A stretch of DNA of 64,000 nt from Aureibacillus halotolerans (GTDB lineage Bacteria; Bacillota; Bacilli; Bacillales; DSM-28697). The notes beneath the pieces were generated by a model. The model was not told where the DNA came from. It did not search any database and saw nothing but the letters and a program-made list of their open reading frames with translations. The stretch's first letter is position 1; every line of letters begins with the position of its first letter. The DNA is taken from the NCBI RefSeq assembly GCF_004363045.1, contig NZ_SNYJ01000005.1:1-64000 (forward strand), written 5' to 3'. Made by a program: the position numbers and the translations under genes. Positions 34,779-43,622 of the stretch are shown one piece after another.

Positions 34779-36273
34779 AGGGTTTTGCAAAATAACAACT
34801 TTCTAGAAACAAATCAGATAGAATTCGCATGAAATCCATGGATGAGCATGCGGATTCCAAACGTGCTCAGCTTCCTTCTGTTCGATCACCTAGAAAAGGA
34901 CAGACGGGCAGAATGTTTTAATAGCGGGTAGGGGTGTCAGTTTTTCAACGATCCTCAAGCCGCATTCTGAGCGATTGTTCGCTTCGCAGCTAGCGATGAA
35001 GCTAAAAGAACGATGGCATTCAGAATGATATATGTGGTCACTTTTTTCAGTTTTCTCACGTGGAGATCATCCGACGTCAAGTGATCTTTCATTCGAGAAT
35101 TAACTCTTTCGACACTCGACCTTTGCTTGTACGTTTCGTTCCAATGACGCGTTCCACGGTGAGGTTGCGAAAACCGGCGGACATCTTGGTCTACATCGAC
35201 CTTTTTCACCATTCCGTAATTGGATGGCGAACACCATGTAGTGCCGTGGGGACACTCTACATGGCCCGTGGCATGAGGACAGCGGAATTTCAAATGTGAC
35301 CCGTCTGTCCCCCAATAGGTCATGTCATAGCCCATCGAACAGCGCGGCGTTCCAATGGACGAAAAACCAGATGGCGGTTCTTTCTCGTTCCTGAGATTCA
35401 ATGGAATGATGGCTTGGGCGCCATGTGCTTTGACCACTTCGTAGTTTCTTTTTTGATCATATCCGGCATCTCCCGTGACATAGGTGAAAGAGACAGACTG
35501 TGCGGCTTTCTCGACGAGGCTCGGTCCGATCTCACCATCCGTTATATGGGCTGGTGTGACTTCAATGGCGACGGGTAGCTCGCTCGCTGTATCAACGGCT
35601 AAGTGAGCCTTGTATCCAAACCAAGTGAGTAGGTTTCCGAAGCTGTCACGTTTCGCTCCCCATGACGCTTCATCCTTCTGTTGGCAGCGTGATTTTGGTC
35701 GTTTTTTCTCATAGGCGTCAATCGCTGTGCTGTCAATGGCAATCGTGGTTCCATCAATGATGCCTTCATCCCAACAACGCTGAACTAAATCGTTAAAGAG
35801 TTGATCAAGAAGACCCTGATCTGTCAGCTGACGAAAGGTTCGGCTTAATGTTGAAATGGAAGGCGCTTTGTCTTCGAGAGAAAATCCACATCGGTAACGA
35901 AACGATATATCACTGTCCAATCTTCTGTGAAGGGCTGTAAAAGTGAAATACCCTTCAAGTGGTGCGATGAGGAGTGCTCGTAATATCGCTTCACGAGAAT
36001 GCCCTTGAGCACCTTGGGGTGATTTGCTTTTCAACATGGCGGCATAAGGTCGAAGGTCAAGCTCTTTAAAAAAGATTGAAAAACGATCATTTGATTCCAT
36101 CTCAAGCAACTCTTGCAAGGTAAATAGAGAATCTTGTAGAATATACAAAGAGGACTTCACTCCTTTGGAAAGATAGGTTTCGCTACTTATCTCTTTCTAC
36201 AATTTGGGGTGAAGTCCTTTTCCTTTGTTTTAAAACCCTTGCGCCGCAAGGTTCAATAATTATGCAAAACCCT
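34779..36273 (-). mobile_element. IS element (IS5/IS1182-type), about 1.5 kb
   Basis: The ends AGGGTTTTGCA (34779) and TGCAAAACCCT (36263-36273) are inverted repeats; matching continues imperfectly inward. CGAGT occurs on both sides (34773-34777 and 36274-36278), a possible short target duplication with one extra base at the left. The uninterrupted site is seen in the copy A repeat at 21844-21850. It encodes one transposase. Confidence 0.82.
34955..36160 (-). CDS. DDE transposase (DUF772 + DDE_Tnp_1)
   Basis: A 401-residue transposase, apparently intact. The N-terminal domain (about 25-110, GHSREAILRALLIAPLEGYFTFTALHRRL) is the DUF772 type; the DDE core includes TTIAIDSTAID, YVTGDAGYDQ and the YKQRSSVERVNSRMKD motif carrying the catalytic Glu. 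GTG 36160 is the longest start, but AAAGGAG overlaps it, so a TTG at 36148 may be used. No frameshift or stop is seen, so the element may be active. Confidence 0.9.
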   Translation of the reverse strand: MKSSLYILQDSLFTLQELLEMESNDRFSIFFKELDLRPYAAMLKSKSPQGAQGHSREAILRALLIAPLEGYFTFTALHRRLDSDISFRYRCGFSLEDKAPSISTLSRTFRQLTDQGLLDQLFNDLVQRCWDEGIIDGTTIAIDSTAIDAYEKKRPKSRCQQKDEASWGAKRDSFGNLLTWFGYKAHLAVDTASELPVAIEVTPAHITDGEIGPSLVEKAAQSVSFTYVTGDAGYDQKRNYEVVKAHGAQAIIPLNLRNEKEPPSGFSSIGTPRCSMGYDMTYWGTDGSHLKFRCPHATGHVECPHGTTWCSPSNYGMVKKVDVDQDVRRFSQPHRGTRHWNETYKQRSSVERVNSRMKDHLTSDDLHVRKLKKVTTYIILNAIVLLASSLAAKRTIAQNAA

Positions 36274-36652
36274 CGAGTAAGAAAGTGTGTTAAGACGTGT
36301 TGTTTACCAAACAAGATAAGGAAGTGCATCGTTTCTGCAAAGTTACATCACCTAGTGCAGTGTTGATGCAGCGGTGGACATATGTTTAGATAACTTACGC
36401 AGGACAAAAATCATCTACCCCTTAATCACCAAAAGAATCTTTTTTTAATTGTAATTAAAGCATAAATGCTGATCATTAAAAGCAGCCACTAGCGAGACCC
36501 CACAGAGCGCGCAAGCGATCGAGGAGGCGCAGCAGAAGCCCGCGGAAAGCGAGCGTATGGCAGCTTGCATAGAAAGCAACCCCAATATTGAATTTCAGAT
36601 TTACCCAGCTATATCTAAGCGTGTCTCCAAAATGTAAGGCGCGAAAGTTGAG
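36274..36652. repeat. Intergenic repeat, copy B right part and nested copy
   Basis: CGAGTAAGAAAG...CAAACAAG (36274-36315) continues copy B after the IS. A second decayed unit starts near 36388 (AGATAACTTACGCAGGACA), contains ATTAAAAGCAGCCACTAGCG shared with 21574, and ends ATGTAAGGCGCGAAAGTTG. No gene is visible. Confidence 0.7.
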
Positions 36653-36745
36653 CAGTCAAAGATATCACTTTTATTAAAATTTCTTCTAAAAACGCTTGTT
36701 TTTTGTTGGCCTGCCTTATATAATGATATCTGGCGTTTGAAAAGA

Positions 36746-36820
36746 GGCCCGTTGGTCAAGCGGTTAAGACACCGCCCTTTCACGGCGGTAACACGGGTTC
36801 GAATCCCGTACGGGTCACCA
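36746..36820 (+). tRNA. tRNA-Glu (TTC)
   Basis: 75 nt with encoded CCA. Acceptor GGCCCGT pairs with ACGGGTC; anticodon TTC lies in CCCTTTCACGG; T-loop GGGTTCGAATCCC is present. Confidence 0.95.
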
Positions 36821-36834
36821 ATGATTTTTACAAT

Positions 36835-36919
36835 GGAGGGGTAGCGAAGTGGCTAAACGCGGCGGACTGTAAATCCGCTCCCTCCGGGTTCGGCGGTTCG
36901 AATCCGCCCCCCTCCACCA
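36835..36919 (+). tRNA. tRNA-Tyr (GTA)
   Basis: 85 nt including CCA, with a long variable arm (CTCCCTCCGGGTTCGG). Acceptor GGAGGGG/CCCCTCC; anticodon GTA in GACTGTAAATC. Confidence 0.95.
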
Positions 36920-36926
36920 TTGTGAT

Positions 36927-37001
36927 TGGGCTATAGCCAAGCGGTAAGGCAACGGACTTTGACTCCGTCACTCGTTGGTTCGAATCCAGCTAGCCCAGCC
37001 A
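36927..37001 (+). tRNA. tRNA-Gln (TTG)
   Basis: 75 nt including CCA. Acceptor TGGGCTA/TAGCCCA; anticodon TTG in GACTTTGACTC. It ends one base before tRNA-Lys begins. Confidence 0.95.
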
Positions 37002-37002
37002 C

Positions 37003-37075
37003 GAGCCATTAGCTCAGTTGGTAGAGCATCTGACTTTTAATCAGAGGGTCGGAGGTTCGAATCCTCCATGGCTCA
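37003..37075 (+). tRNA. tRNA-Lys (TTT)
   Basis: 73 nt, acceptor GAGCCAT/ATGGCTC, anticodon TTT in GACTTTTAATC. CCA is not encoded (TCTGA follows the discriminator A), unlike the other three. Confidence 0.95.
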
Positions 37076-37086
37076 TCTGACACACG

Positions 37087-37118
37087 ACAACCCTTCATCA
37101 TTGAGAAGGGTTGTTTTT
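37087..37118 (+). terminator. Terminator of tRNA cluster
   Basis: ACAACCCTTC (37087-37096) pairs perfectly with GAAGGGTTGT (37104-37113), followed by TTTTT. Confidence 0.9.
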
Positions 37119-37230
37119 CGTTTATCTCGAATAATTGAGTGGATAGAAGCGGTATGATGCAATTGCGGTTGGATCATATTTCTTCCGTACTTAATGAAGA
37201 AGGATGATGGAATAAAGGTCAAAGGGGACA

Positions 37231-37698
37231 ATGATGACATATACATTTGAAATGATGACCCAAGAACAAGCTATGGATATCGCATATAAATGGCATTATG
37301 ATGGAGATTATTCTTTTTATGATATGGAAGCCGATAAAGAAGATTTAGAGGAATTTGTGGACCCGAAAAAACGAGGGGACACTATGTATTCCGTTACTAT
37401 GTATAATGAATTGGTCGGTTTTTTTAGCGTGTACAAGGGAGAAGATTCTACATTCGATATAGGCTTAGGAATGAGACCGGACTTAACCGGTAAAGGCGAA
37501 GGAGTAAAGTTTCTAAACGCAGGTATAGCATTTGTGAAAAGTGAATTTAAACCAAAAAAAATAACATTATCAGTTGCGACCTTTAATCAAAGAGCGATCA
37601 AACTTTATCGGAAAGTTGGATTTATAGAAACGACTACTTTTATGCAGGACACAAATGGAAGTACATTTGAATTTTTGAAAATGGAATACGAATGTTAA
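37231..37698 (+). CDS. GNAT family N-acetyltransferase
   Basis: A 155-residue acetyltransferase. The acetyl-CoA loop lies in GLGMRPDLTGKGEGVKFLNAGIAFVKSEF (PDLTGKGEG matches QxxGxG/A with one change) and the C-terminal block is NQRAIKLYRKVGFIETTTF. YKWHYDGDYSFYDM near the start is shared with a subgroup of Bacillus acetyltransferases. AAAGGGG before ATG 37231. Substrate unknown. Confidence 0.88.
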   Translation: MMTYTFEMMTQEQAMDIAYKWHYDGDYSFYDMEADKEDLEEFVDPKKRGDTMYSVTMYNELVGFFSVYKGEDSTFDIGLGMRPDLTGKGEGVKFLNAGIAFVKSEFKPKKITLSVATFNQRAIKLYRKVGFIETTTFMQDTNGSTFEFLKMEYEC

Positions 37699-38034
37699 CT
37701 TTTGGGCGTCCCATAAAGCTCTTGAGTGACAAACAGTAAAGGTGTGCATAGCAAAGGAACGCACGGAGCGGAAGCGATCCCGAGGAGAAAGAAAGCGAGC
37801 CAAAAACAAAAAATATATTGCCTTGAGAAACTTCTCAACTTCATTTGATTAACAAAAAAACACATTGCCCCAATTATTTCTCTGTCAACCTTTGGTATAA
37901 TACAGTGGTGCGCTTCTAGACAGAATCCGCATTTCAGCGCACATCTGTTTTATGAAAAATTTTTATCAAAGAATGAAACCTTGCGGAGAGATCAATCGTA
38001 TATAACGGATAGCCGCAGCGAGCGGAGGTAAATC
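37699..38034. promoter_or_regulatory. sigW upstream region with two promoter candidates
   Basis: An extended -10 (TGGTATAAT, 37893-37901) suggests a sigma-A start. A sigma-W-type promoter, TGAAAC (37974-37979), 17-bp spacer and CGTA (37997-38000), lies 35 bp before sigW and fits autoregulation. The rest holds no gene; 37751-37800 looks like decayed intergenic repeat. Confidence 0.65.
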
Positions 38035-38598
38035 ATGGACTCAATAGTGAAGGAACGCATTCGCCAGGTGAAGAAAGGCGATCAAAATGCGTACGGCGAT
38101 ATTGTCGAGCTTTATAAGAATAAGGTGTACCATATATGTTATAGAGTGCTAGGGAATGCGCACGAAGCAGAGGATATGGCACAAGAGGCGTTTATTCGAG
38201 CGTATGTAAACATCCATACGTATGATACCTCGAAGAAGTTCTCCACGTGGCTCTATCGGATTGCGACGAATGTGTCCATTGATCGTATGCGGAAGAAAAA
38301 GCCGGACTTCTCTTTGGATGCGGAAGTGCACGGGACGGAAGGTCTCGATATGTATTCACAACTATCGTCTGAAGATCCGCTTGTGGAGGAGCAAGTGGAA
38401 TCTTTGGAACTCCAGGGGTGGATACAAGAGGAAATTATGGGCCTCCCGTTGAAGTATCGTTCTGCCGTTGTATTAAAATACATTGAGGATTTGTCCTTGA
38501 AAGAAATCTCAGACATCCTTGACTTGCCAATCAATACAGTCAAAACGAGAATTCGCCGTGGTCGTGAGGCGCTAAGAAAACGACTTGGAAAAGCCTGA
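38035..38598 (+). CDS. sigW: ECF RNA polymerase sigma factor SigW
   Basis: A 187-residue ECF sigma factor. Region 2 (YGDIVELYKNKVYHICYRVLGNAHEAEDMAQEAFIRAY...STWLYRIATNVSIDRMRKKKP) and region 4 (LPLKYRSAVVLKYIEDLSLKEISDILDLPINTVKTRIRRGREALRK) are intact. SigW controls the response to membrane-active antimicrobials and alkaline shock in B. subtilis. Identity rests on the sequence plus the neighbours rsiW, cdaA, cdaR and glmM in the standard order. AGCGGAGG precedes ATG 38035. Confidence 0.96.
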   Translation: MDSIVKERIRQVKKGDQNAYGDIVELYKNKVYHICYRVLGNAHEAEDMAQEAFIRAYVNIHTYDTSKKFSTWLYRIATNVSIDRMRKKKPDFSLDAEVHGTEGLDMYSQLSSEDPLVEEQVESLELQGWIQEEIMGLPLKYRSAVVLKYIEDLSLKEISDILDLPINTVKTRIRRGREALRKRLGKA

Positions 38599-38615
38599 TG
38601 AAAGGAGGAGCAAGC

Positions 38616-39221
38616 ATGGGGTGCCCTACTCAAATTGTTGAAATGATGCACGATTATTTAGACGGTGAGCTTTCAGCTGAAAAGCAAAAAGAGCTTCATC
38701 AGCATTTAAAAGAATGCTCAACATGTCACCAGCATTATGTTGAGCTGAAGAAAACCGTTGCTATCATTCAAGCGACACCAAAAATGGAAGCACCTGATGG
38801 GTTTACAGCTTCTGTTCTCGGTCAGCTCCCAAAAGAGAAAAAAACAGTGGTTTACCGCCGATGGTTTACCGCTCACCCGATAGTGACAGCCGCAGCCATT
38901 TTCTTTCTATTATTTGTCGGAGGCATCTCTGCCGTCTGGACAGACCAAGATCAGCTACAAATGTCTTCACAAAGCAATCTGGATGTCGAAGGCAGCACTG
39001 TGATTGTCCCTGAAGGTGAAGTCATCGAAGGCGATGTGCTAGTGAAGAATGGGGACTTGGACATACGCGGAAAAGTCACAGGGAATGTGACCGTGATTAA
39101 CGGAAACATTTTAGGTAATGGCGAGCAATATATGGCAAAATCCGGTAAGGTCGTTGGCGACATTGAAGAAATTGATCAAGTGTTTGAGTGGCTCTTGTAC
39201 CAGCTCAAATCACTTTTCTAG
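38616..39221 (+). CDS. rsiW: Anti-sigma-W factor RsiW
   Basis: A 201-residue single-span protein. The cytosolic zinc-binding anti-sigma domain has HQHLKECSTCHQHY (HxxxCxxC), one membrane helix lies at about residues 90-110 (PIVTAAAIFFLLFVGGISAVW), and the external part holds a polar beta-helical stretch (GDVLVKNGDLDIRGKVTGNVTV). Proteolysis by PrsW and RasP frees SigW in B. subtilis. AAAGGAGG before ATG 38616 gives the start, matching the B. subtilis N-terminus in position. Confidence 0.94.
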   Translation: MGCPTQIVEMMHDYLDGELSAEKQKELHQHLKECSTCHQHYVELKKTVAIIQATPKMEAPDGFTASVLGQLPKEKKTVVYRRWFTAHPIVTAAAIFFLLFVGGISAVWTDQDQLQMSSQSNLDVEGSTVIVPEGEVIEGDVLVKNGDLDIRGKVTGNVTVINGNILGNGEQYMAKSGKVVGDIEEIDQVFEWLLYQLKSLF

Positions 39222-39238
39222 GATAGATATAAACGGAA

Positions 39239-39272
39239 GAATTGCCGAGTGGTTGAGCGGCAATTCTTTTTT
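39239..39272 (+). terminator. Terminator after sigW-rsiW
   Basis: GAATTGCC (39239-39246) pairs with GGCAATTC (39259-39266), then TTTTTT. Confidence 0.85.
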
Positions 39273-39295
39273 ATATAGAGTGAGAGGAGCTCTTA

Positions 39296-39395
39296 CTGTG
39301 CGGATACAGCCCTGAGGTGCTCGGATAGACCGGGAAAGTGCTCGGTTTCCAATCCAAACTGTGTGGATAAAAGGGAGTGTGTTCGACAGGAACGC
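39296..39395. repeat. Short degenerate tandem motif (GTGCTCGGATA type)
   Basis: About four units of 20-23 bp: TGTGCGGATACAGCC, GTGCTCGGATAGACCGGG, GTGCTCGGTTTCC, CTGTGTGGATAAAAGG. It fills the gap between the rsiW terminator and cdaA; no gene is seen there. Confidence 0.5.
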
Positions 39396-39635
39396 AACTT
39401 CCCTGAGGTGCACGGCACCGCGCAGTGACCCCTTCATATTGATATTCTACTTTTCCATCACCCCCACATGTCCTTAAAATGGACGAGGGGGACGAAAGGT
39501 CTAGGTGAAAAAGGGGCAAAAGTAAGACGCTGCTGATTCCTATTGATGTGCCATTCTGTGATATAATGAGGCTGGTGTTGGGCATGATGACCAATACAAC
39601 CGCTTTAATTTTTCGTACCGAAGGAAGTGTGAGGG

Positions 39636-40457
39636 ATGAACTTTGAAGAACTCCCTTGGATTCAATATGTAACGACGATCGTGGATATTCTTGTCGTTTG
39701 GTACGTGGTGTACAAGCTGATCATGCTCATTCGTGGCACGAAGGCCGTGCAGCTGTTAAAAGGCATCGTCGTCATTTTTGGTGTCTGGTTCATTAGCAGC
39801 TACTTTGGTCTCCGAACGTTGGAATGGCTGATGGGCGAAGCGGTCACCTGGGGTTTCCTTGCCGTCATTATCATCTTTCAGCCGGAGCTTCGAAGGGCAC
39901 TCGAACAATTAGGGCGAGGCAAGCTTTTCTCAAGGGGCTCCTTTAATGAAGAAGATGAGCAGACACGGACGATTGAAGCCATAGGCAAAGCAGTTCAGTA
40001 CATGGCCAAACGTAGAATTGGGGCATTGATCTCGATTGAACGTGAAACCGGCTTGAATGAATATGTTGAAACCGGTATTCAAATGAATGCCAGACTTACC
40101 TCTGAGCTACTCATTAACTTGTTCATTCCAAACACCCCGCTCCATGATGGCGCCGTCATTCTTAAACAACAAGAGATTGCCGCAGCGGCGTGTTACTTGC
40201 CCCTCTCAGAAAGCCCGTTTATTACGAAAGAGCTTGGGACAAGGCACAGAGCTGCATTGGGAATCAGTGAAGTCACAGACTGTCTGACAGTTATCGTGTC
40301 TGAAGAAACGGGCCAAGTGTCGTTAACGAAGAATGGGGAATTACACAGAGATTTAACAATTGATGCATTAAAGGAAATGCTTTCAGAAGAAACCATGTTG
40401 CCTGCCAAATCTGTCACCGCATCTAAGTGGCAATGGAGGGGGCGTAAAAATGGATAA
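39636..40457 (+). CDS. cdaA: Diadenylate cyclase CdaA
   Basis: A 273-residue membrane-bound c-di-AMP synthase. Three N-terminal membrane helices (about 10-90) precede the DAC domain, which has the catalytic PLHDGAVIL (DGA) and LGTRHRAALGISE (RHR) motifs. It makes c-di-AMP from two ATP and controls potassium, osmolyte and cell wall balance. It overlaps cdaR by 8 bp and is in the conserved cdaA-cdaR-glmM order. Confidence 0.97.
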   Translation: MNFEELPWIQYVTTIVDILVVWYVVYKLIMLIRGTKAVQLLKGIVVIFGVWFISSYFGLRTLEWLMGEAVTWGFLAVIIIFQPELRRALEQLGRGKLFSRGSFNEEDEQTRTIEAIGKAVQYMAKRRIGALISIERETGLNEYVETGIQMNARLTSELLINLFIPNTPLHDGAVILKQQEIAAAACYLPLSESPFITKELGTRHRAALGISEVTDCLTVIVSEETGQVSLTKNGELHRDLTIDALKEMLSEETMLPAKSVTASKWQWRGRKNG

Positions 40458-41766
40458 ATTGATGAATACGCCGTGGTTCGTCAAGATTATTTCACTCGTG
40501 CTGGCGGTTTTGTTGTTTTTGATCGTCACGACCGAAACGACGCCGGGGGACAGGAACAATTCAAATGTGCTTCCGCAAGTTTCGGAAACTGAGGAAATTT
40601 ACAACGTTCCAATTGCCACTCATACTGAGGGTCCGCAATATGTTGTGTCGGATGAAGCACAAACGGCAGACATTTACTTAGAAGGTCCGACGAGTGTGAT
40701 TCGTGCCACGTTAAACCAGCAAAATTTTGAAGTGTTTGTCGATGTGACAGGCTTGGAGCCTGGCACGCATGAGGTGGATGTCCAATACTCAGGCTTCTCC
40801 AATCGCCTTAACGTGACGTTAGACCCTGCGCAGATCAATGTAACGATTGAGCCAGAGGTATCAAATGTCTATCCTGTAAGCATAGACTATATTAATCAAG
40901 GGAATATGGCAGAGGGTTATAGTGCGGGAGATGCGATCGTACAACCAGATTCCGTGAGGGTGACTGGGCCGCAAAGCGAAATGGAACGCATTGCGCTTGT
41001 GAAAACCTGGATTGACCTAGCCAATATTTCAGAAACCTTCCAGTCGAATGCACTTGTTAAGGTATACGACCAACGAGGCAATGAGCTTGATGTGACTGTT
41101 GAACCATCTAGTGTCGAGGTCGAAGTGCCGGTGGCTGCCCCTAGCAAAACCGTTCCAATTGAGGCAGTAGGAACTGGGGATGCCGCAGAAGGCTTCGAAG
41201 TCTCAAATCTTTCACCTACGCCACAGCAAGTGACGATCTCCGGTCCACAGAACGTGCTTGACGGTATTGAGCGCATACAAACGGAGGGAATTGACCTCTC
41301 TGGCATCGACAGCAGCGACGCTATTGAAATCGGACTCGACCTTCCGGAAAGCATTACGGCAGATCCAGAGACGGTAACAGTTGATGTCACTGTAGATGAA
41401 ATTCCAGATGCGACGGTCCAAGTGCCAGAAGTGCAGGTGCAAGCTGAAAATGCCCCTGAAGGAGAGGAAATTGCCATTTCCGCTCCTCAAGGCGGCGTTA
41501 TGAATGTGTCTGCCACTGGAGCTGAAAGTATTTTGAGTGGTCTGACCAATGAGGACATCATTGTCATAGCTGATTTATCAGGCCTTGGACAGGGAACACA
41601 TGAGGTGCCTTTGCAGGTGACTCCTGTCGACGGGATCGCATTCACGCTGCCACGTCAAACCGCAGTGGTGACGATCGGCACACCAGACAATACGGAAGCA
41701 CCACCACCAGCAAACACTGAGGACACGGATGCAGAAACTGACACGACAGCAACAGACGCAGCATAG
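40450..41766 (+). CDS. cdaR: CdaA regulator CdaR (YbbR domains)
   Basis: A 438-residue protein with one N-terminal membrane helix (VKIISLVLAVLLFLIVTTE) and an extracytoplasmic part made of about four YbbR repeats (each with a GP...V..I..I pattern, e.g. VRVTGPQSEMERI and VTISGPQNVLDGIERI). A Thr/Pro-rich tail (TEAPPPANTEDTDAETDTTATDAA) ends it. CdaR binds CdaA and tunes its activity. Start overlaps cdaA, showing translational coupling. Confidence 0.95.
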   Translation: MDKLMNTPWFVKIISLVLAVLLFLIVTTETTPGDRNNSNVLPQVSETEEIYNVPIATHTEGPQYVVSDEAQTADIYLEGPTSVIRATLNQQNFEVFVDVTGLEPGTHEVDVQYSGFSNRLNVTLDPAQINVTIEPEVSNVYPVSIDYINQGNMAEGYSAGDAIVQPDSVRVTGPQSEMERIALVKTWIDLANISETFQSNALVKVYDQRGNELDVTVEPSSVEVEVPVAAPSKTVPIEAVGTGDAAEGFEVSNLSPTPQQVTISGPQNVLDGIERIQTEGIDLSGIDSSDAIEIGLDLPESITADPETVTVDVTVDEIPDATVQVPEVQVQAENAPEGEEIAISAPQGGVMNVSATGAESILSGLTNEDIIVIADLSGLGQGTHEVPLQVTPVDGIAFTLPRQTAVVTIGTPDNTEAPPPANTEDTDAETDTTATDAA

Positions 41767-41858
41767 AACGGTTTTGGCAAACGTGCCAGACAAATGCAGG
41801 TTCGCTTGAATCTGCGAAATAATCGTTTTTGCAAAAAACGAAGGAGCGATTGACTTTT

Positions 41859-43208
41859 ATGGGTAAATATTTTGGAACAGATGGTGTACGTGGCGTGGCC
41901 AACAGCGAATTAACGCCAGAGCTTGCGTTTAAGATTGGCCGTTGCGGCGGATATGTACTGACCAGAAACAACGAAAAGCCAAAGGTCCTGATTGGAAGAG
42001 ATACACGCATTTCTGGACATATGCTTGAAGGCGCTCTCGTCGCAGGATTGCTGTCTATTGGGGCAGAGGTGATGCGCATTGGCGTTATATCTACACCGGG
42101 CGTTGCTTATTTAACGAAGGCAATGGGCGCTCAAGCAGGGGTCATGATTTCTGCGTCCCATAACCCTGTGGAAGACAACGGCATCAAGTTTTTTGGCCCA
42201 GACGGTTTTAAATTATTGGACGCTCAAGAAGCGGAAATTGAGTCTCTTATTGATGCAGCGGATGATGAACTGCCACGTCCAGTCGGCGCAGACTTGGGTC
42301 AAGTCACTGACTACTTTGAAGGCACACAAAAATACCTACAATACTTAAAACATACTGTGGATGAAGATTTCGATGGCCTACATATTGCCCTCGACTGTGC
42401 ACACGGAGCAACTTCTTCGTTGGCTTCGCATTTGTTTGCTGACCTTGAGGCGGATATTACGTCAATTGGCACATCGCCAAACGGCTTGAATATTAACGCT
42501 GGTGTGGGCTCCACCCACCCTGAGACTTTAGCTGCTGTGGTGAAGGAAAAAGGCGCGGACGTTGGTTTCTCCTTTGATGGAGATGGCGATCGTCTGATTG
42601 CGATTGACGAGAACGGACGTGTGATTGATGGCGACTACATTTTGTACGTTTGTGCGAAATTTATGCGTGAGGAAAATCGCCTAAAAAACAATACCGTCGT
42701 TAGTACTATTATGAGCAATATTGGGTACTACAAAGCCCTCGATGAGATCGGTATACGCAGTGCAAAAACAGCTGTTGGCGATCGTTATGTGATGGAGGAA
42801 ATGCGCAAAGGTAACTTTAACCTTGGTGGTGAGCAGTCTGGGCACATCATTTTCCTTGATTACAACACGACCGGAGATGGCTTGCTGAGTGCATTGCAGC
42901 TTGCCAATATTATGAAAGTGACGGGAAAACCACTCTCTGAGCTGGTCGCTGGGATGGAGAAGTTTCCGCAGCATTTAGTGAACGTGCGCGTCATTGACAA
43001 AAACAGTATGAACACAAACACGCGTATTCTTGAGACGATTGAACAAGTACAGTCCGAAATGGGCGAAAACGGCCGCATTCTCGTTCGACCATCGGGTACA
43101 GAGCCACTCGTACGTGTCATGGCAGAAGCACCGACGGAAGACGAGTGTCGCATTTACGTGCAGCGCGTCGTTGATGTGATCGAAGAAGAGCTGGGCATGA
43201 AGGCGTAA
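41859..43208 (+). CDS. glmM: Phosphoglucosamine mutase GlmM
   Basis: A 449-residue alpha-D-phosphohexomutase. [19 protein letters not shown] carries the phosphoserine (near residue 100), FDGDGDRL is the metal-binding loop, GGEQSGHII the sugar-binding loop, and [15 protein letters not shown] the phosphate-binding end. It converts glucosamine-6-phosphate to glucosamine-1-phosphate for UDP-GlcNAc. The start is the ATG at 41859 ([12 protein letters not shown], the family N-terminus) with AAGGAGCG upstream. Confidence 0.97.
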   Translation: MGKYFGTDGVRGVANSELTPELAFKIGRCGGYVLTRNNEKPKVLIGRDTRISGHMLEGALVAGLLSIGAEVMRIGVISTPGVAYLTKAMGAQAGVMISASHNPVEDNGIKFFGPDGFKLLDAQEAEIESLIDAADDELPRPVGADLGQVTDYFEGTQKYLQYLKHTVDEDFDGLHIALDCAHGATSSLASHLFADLEADITSIGTSPNGLNINAGVGSTHPETLAAVVKEKGADVGFSFDGDGDRLIAIDENGRVIDGDYILYVCAKFMREENRLKNNTVVSTIMSNIGYYKALDEIGIRSAKTAVGDRYVMEEMRKGNFNLGGEQSGHIIFLDYNTTGDGLLSALQLANIMKVTGKPLSELVAGMEKFPQHLVNVRVIDKNSMNTNTRILETIEQVQSEMGENGRILVRPSGTEPLVRVMAEAPTEDECRIYVQRVVDVIEEELGMKA

Positions 43209-43396
43209 GGCAAATGGCATAGCCGTCACCAAATTAGGTCGAACGGCATACCAGTAGTAATGAGACATAAAGCGGCAGAGAGTTGACGAATGAATCTTTG
43301 CCGCGGTATCATAGGTGCGTGTTCGAGCCAGCCGTTCGGGCATGTCTTTTATTCTAGTAAAGAAAGAGAGGGTTGGACGTTTCCTAGTTTCATAAA

Positions 43397-43565
43397 GCGC
43401 CTGAACTAAACGGAAGGTTTAGTTGACGAGGAGGAGGATCATCGAGCATCGGCGGATGCCTCCCGGCCGTAGTAGCTTCGGTCGTTAAGATTGTGTTCAA
43501 AACAGAGAGGTGACTCTTTGAACAAAAACACAATCACAAGCTTTCATACAAAACGAAAAGAACAG
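43397..43565 (+). ncRNA. glmS ribozyme/riboswitch
   Basis: The self-cleavage site is A43396|GCGCC; the conserved strings GCGCCTGAACTAAACGG, TTGACGAGGAGGAGGATCATC, CGGCGGATGCCTCCCGGCC and GGTGACTCTTTGAACAAA follow in the order and spacing of the Bacillus glmS ribozyme. It cleaves the mRNA when glucosamine-6-phosphate is bound, lowering GlmS synthesis. The 3' boundary is approximate. Confidence 0.95.
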
Positions 43566-43622
43566 CGGGGGCGAGAAAGCCCTGCTTTCATCGCCCTCGT
43601 TAGTTTGAGAGGATGAAAGCAC

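Noticed and set aside
39271-39594. 107-residue minus-strand frame between rsiW and cdaA
   Set aside because: It translates a tandem repeat and overlaps a terminator; product is low-complexity in look and has no start signal.
40917-41477. Long antisense frame inside cdaR
   Set aside because: Shadow of a codon-biased real gene; no ribosome site and Ser/Thr-rich composition typical of antisense translation.
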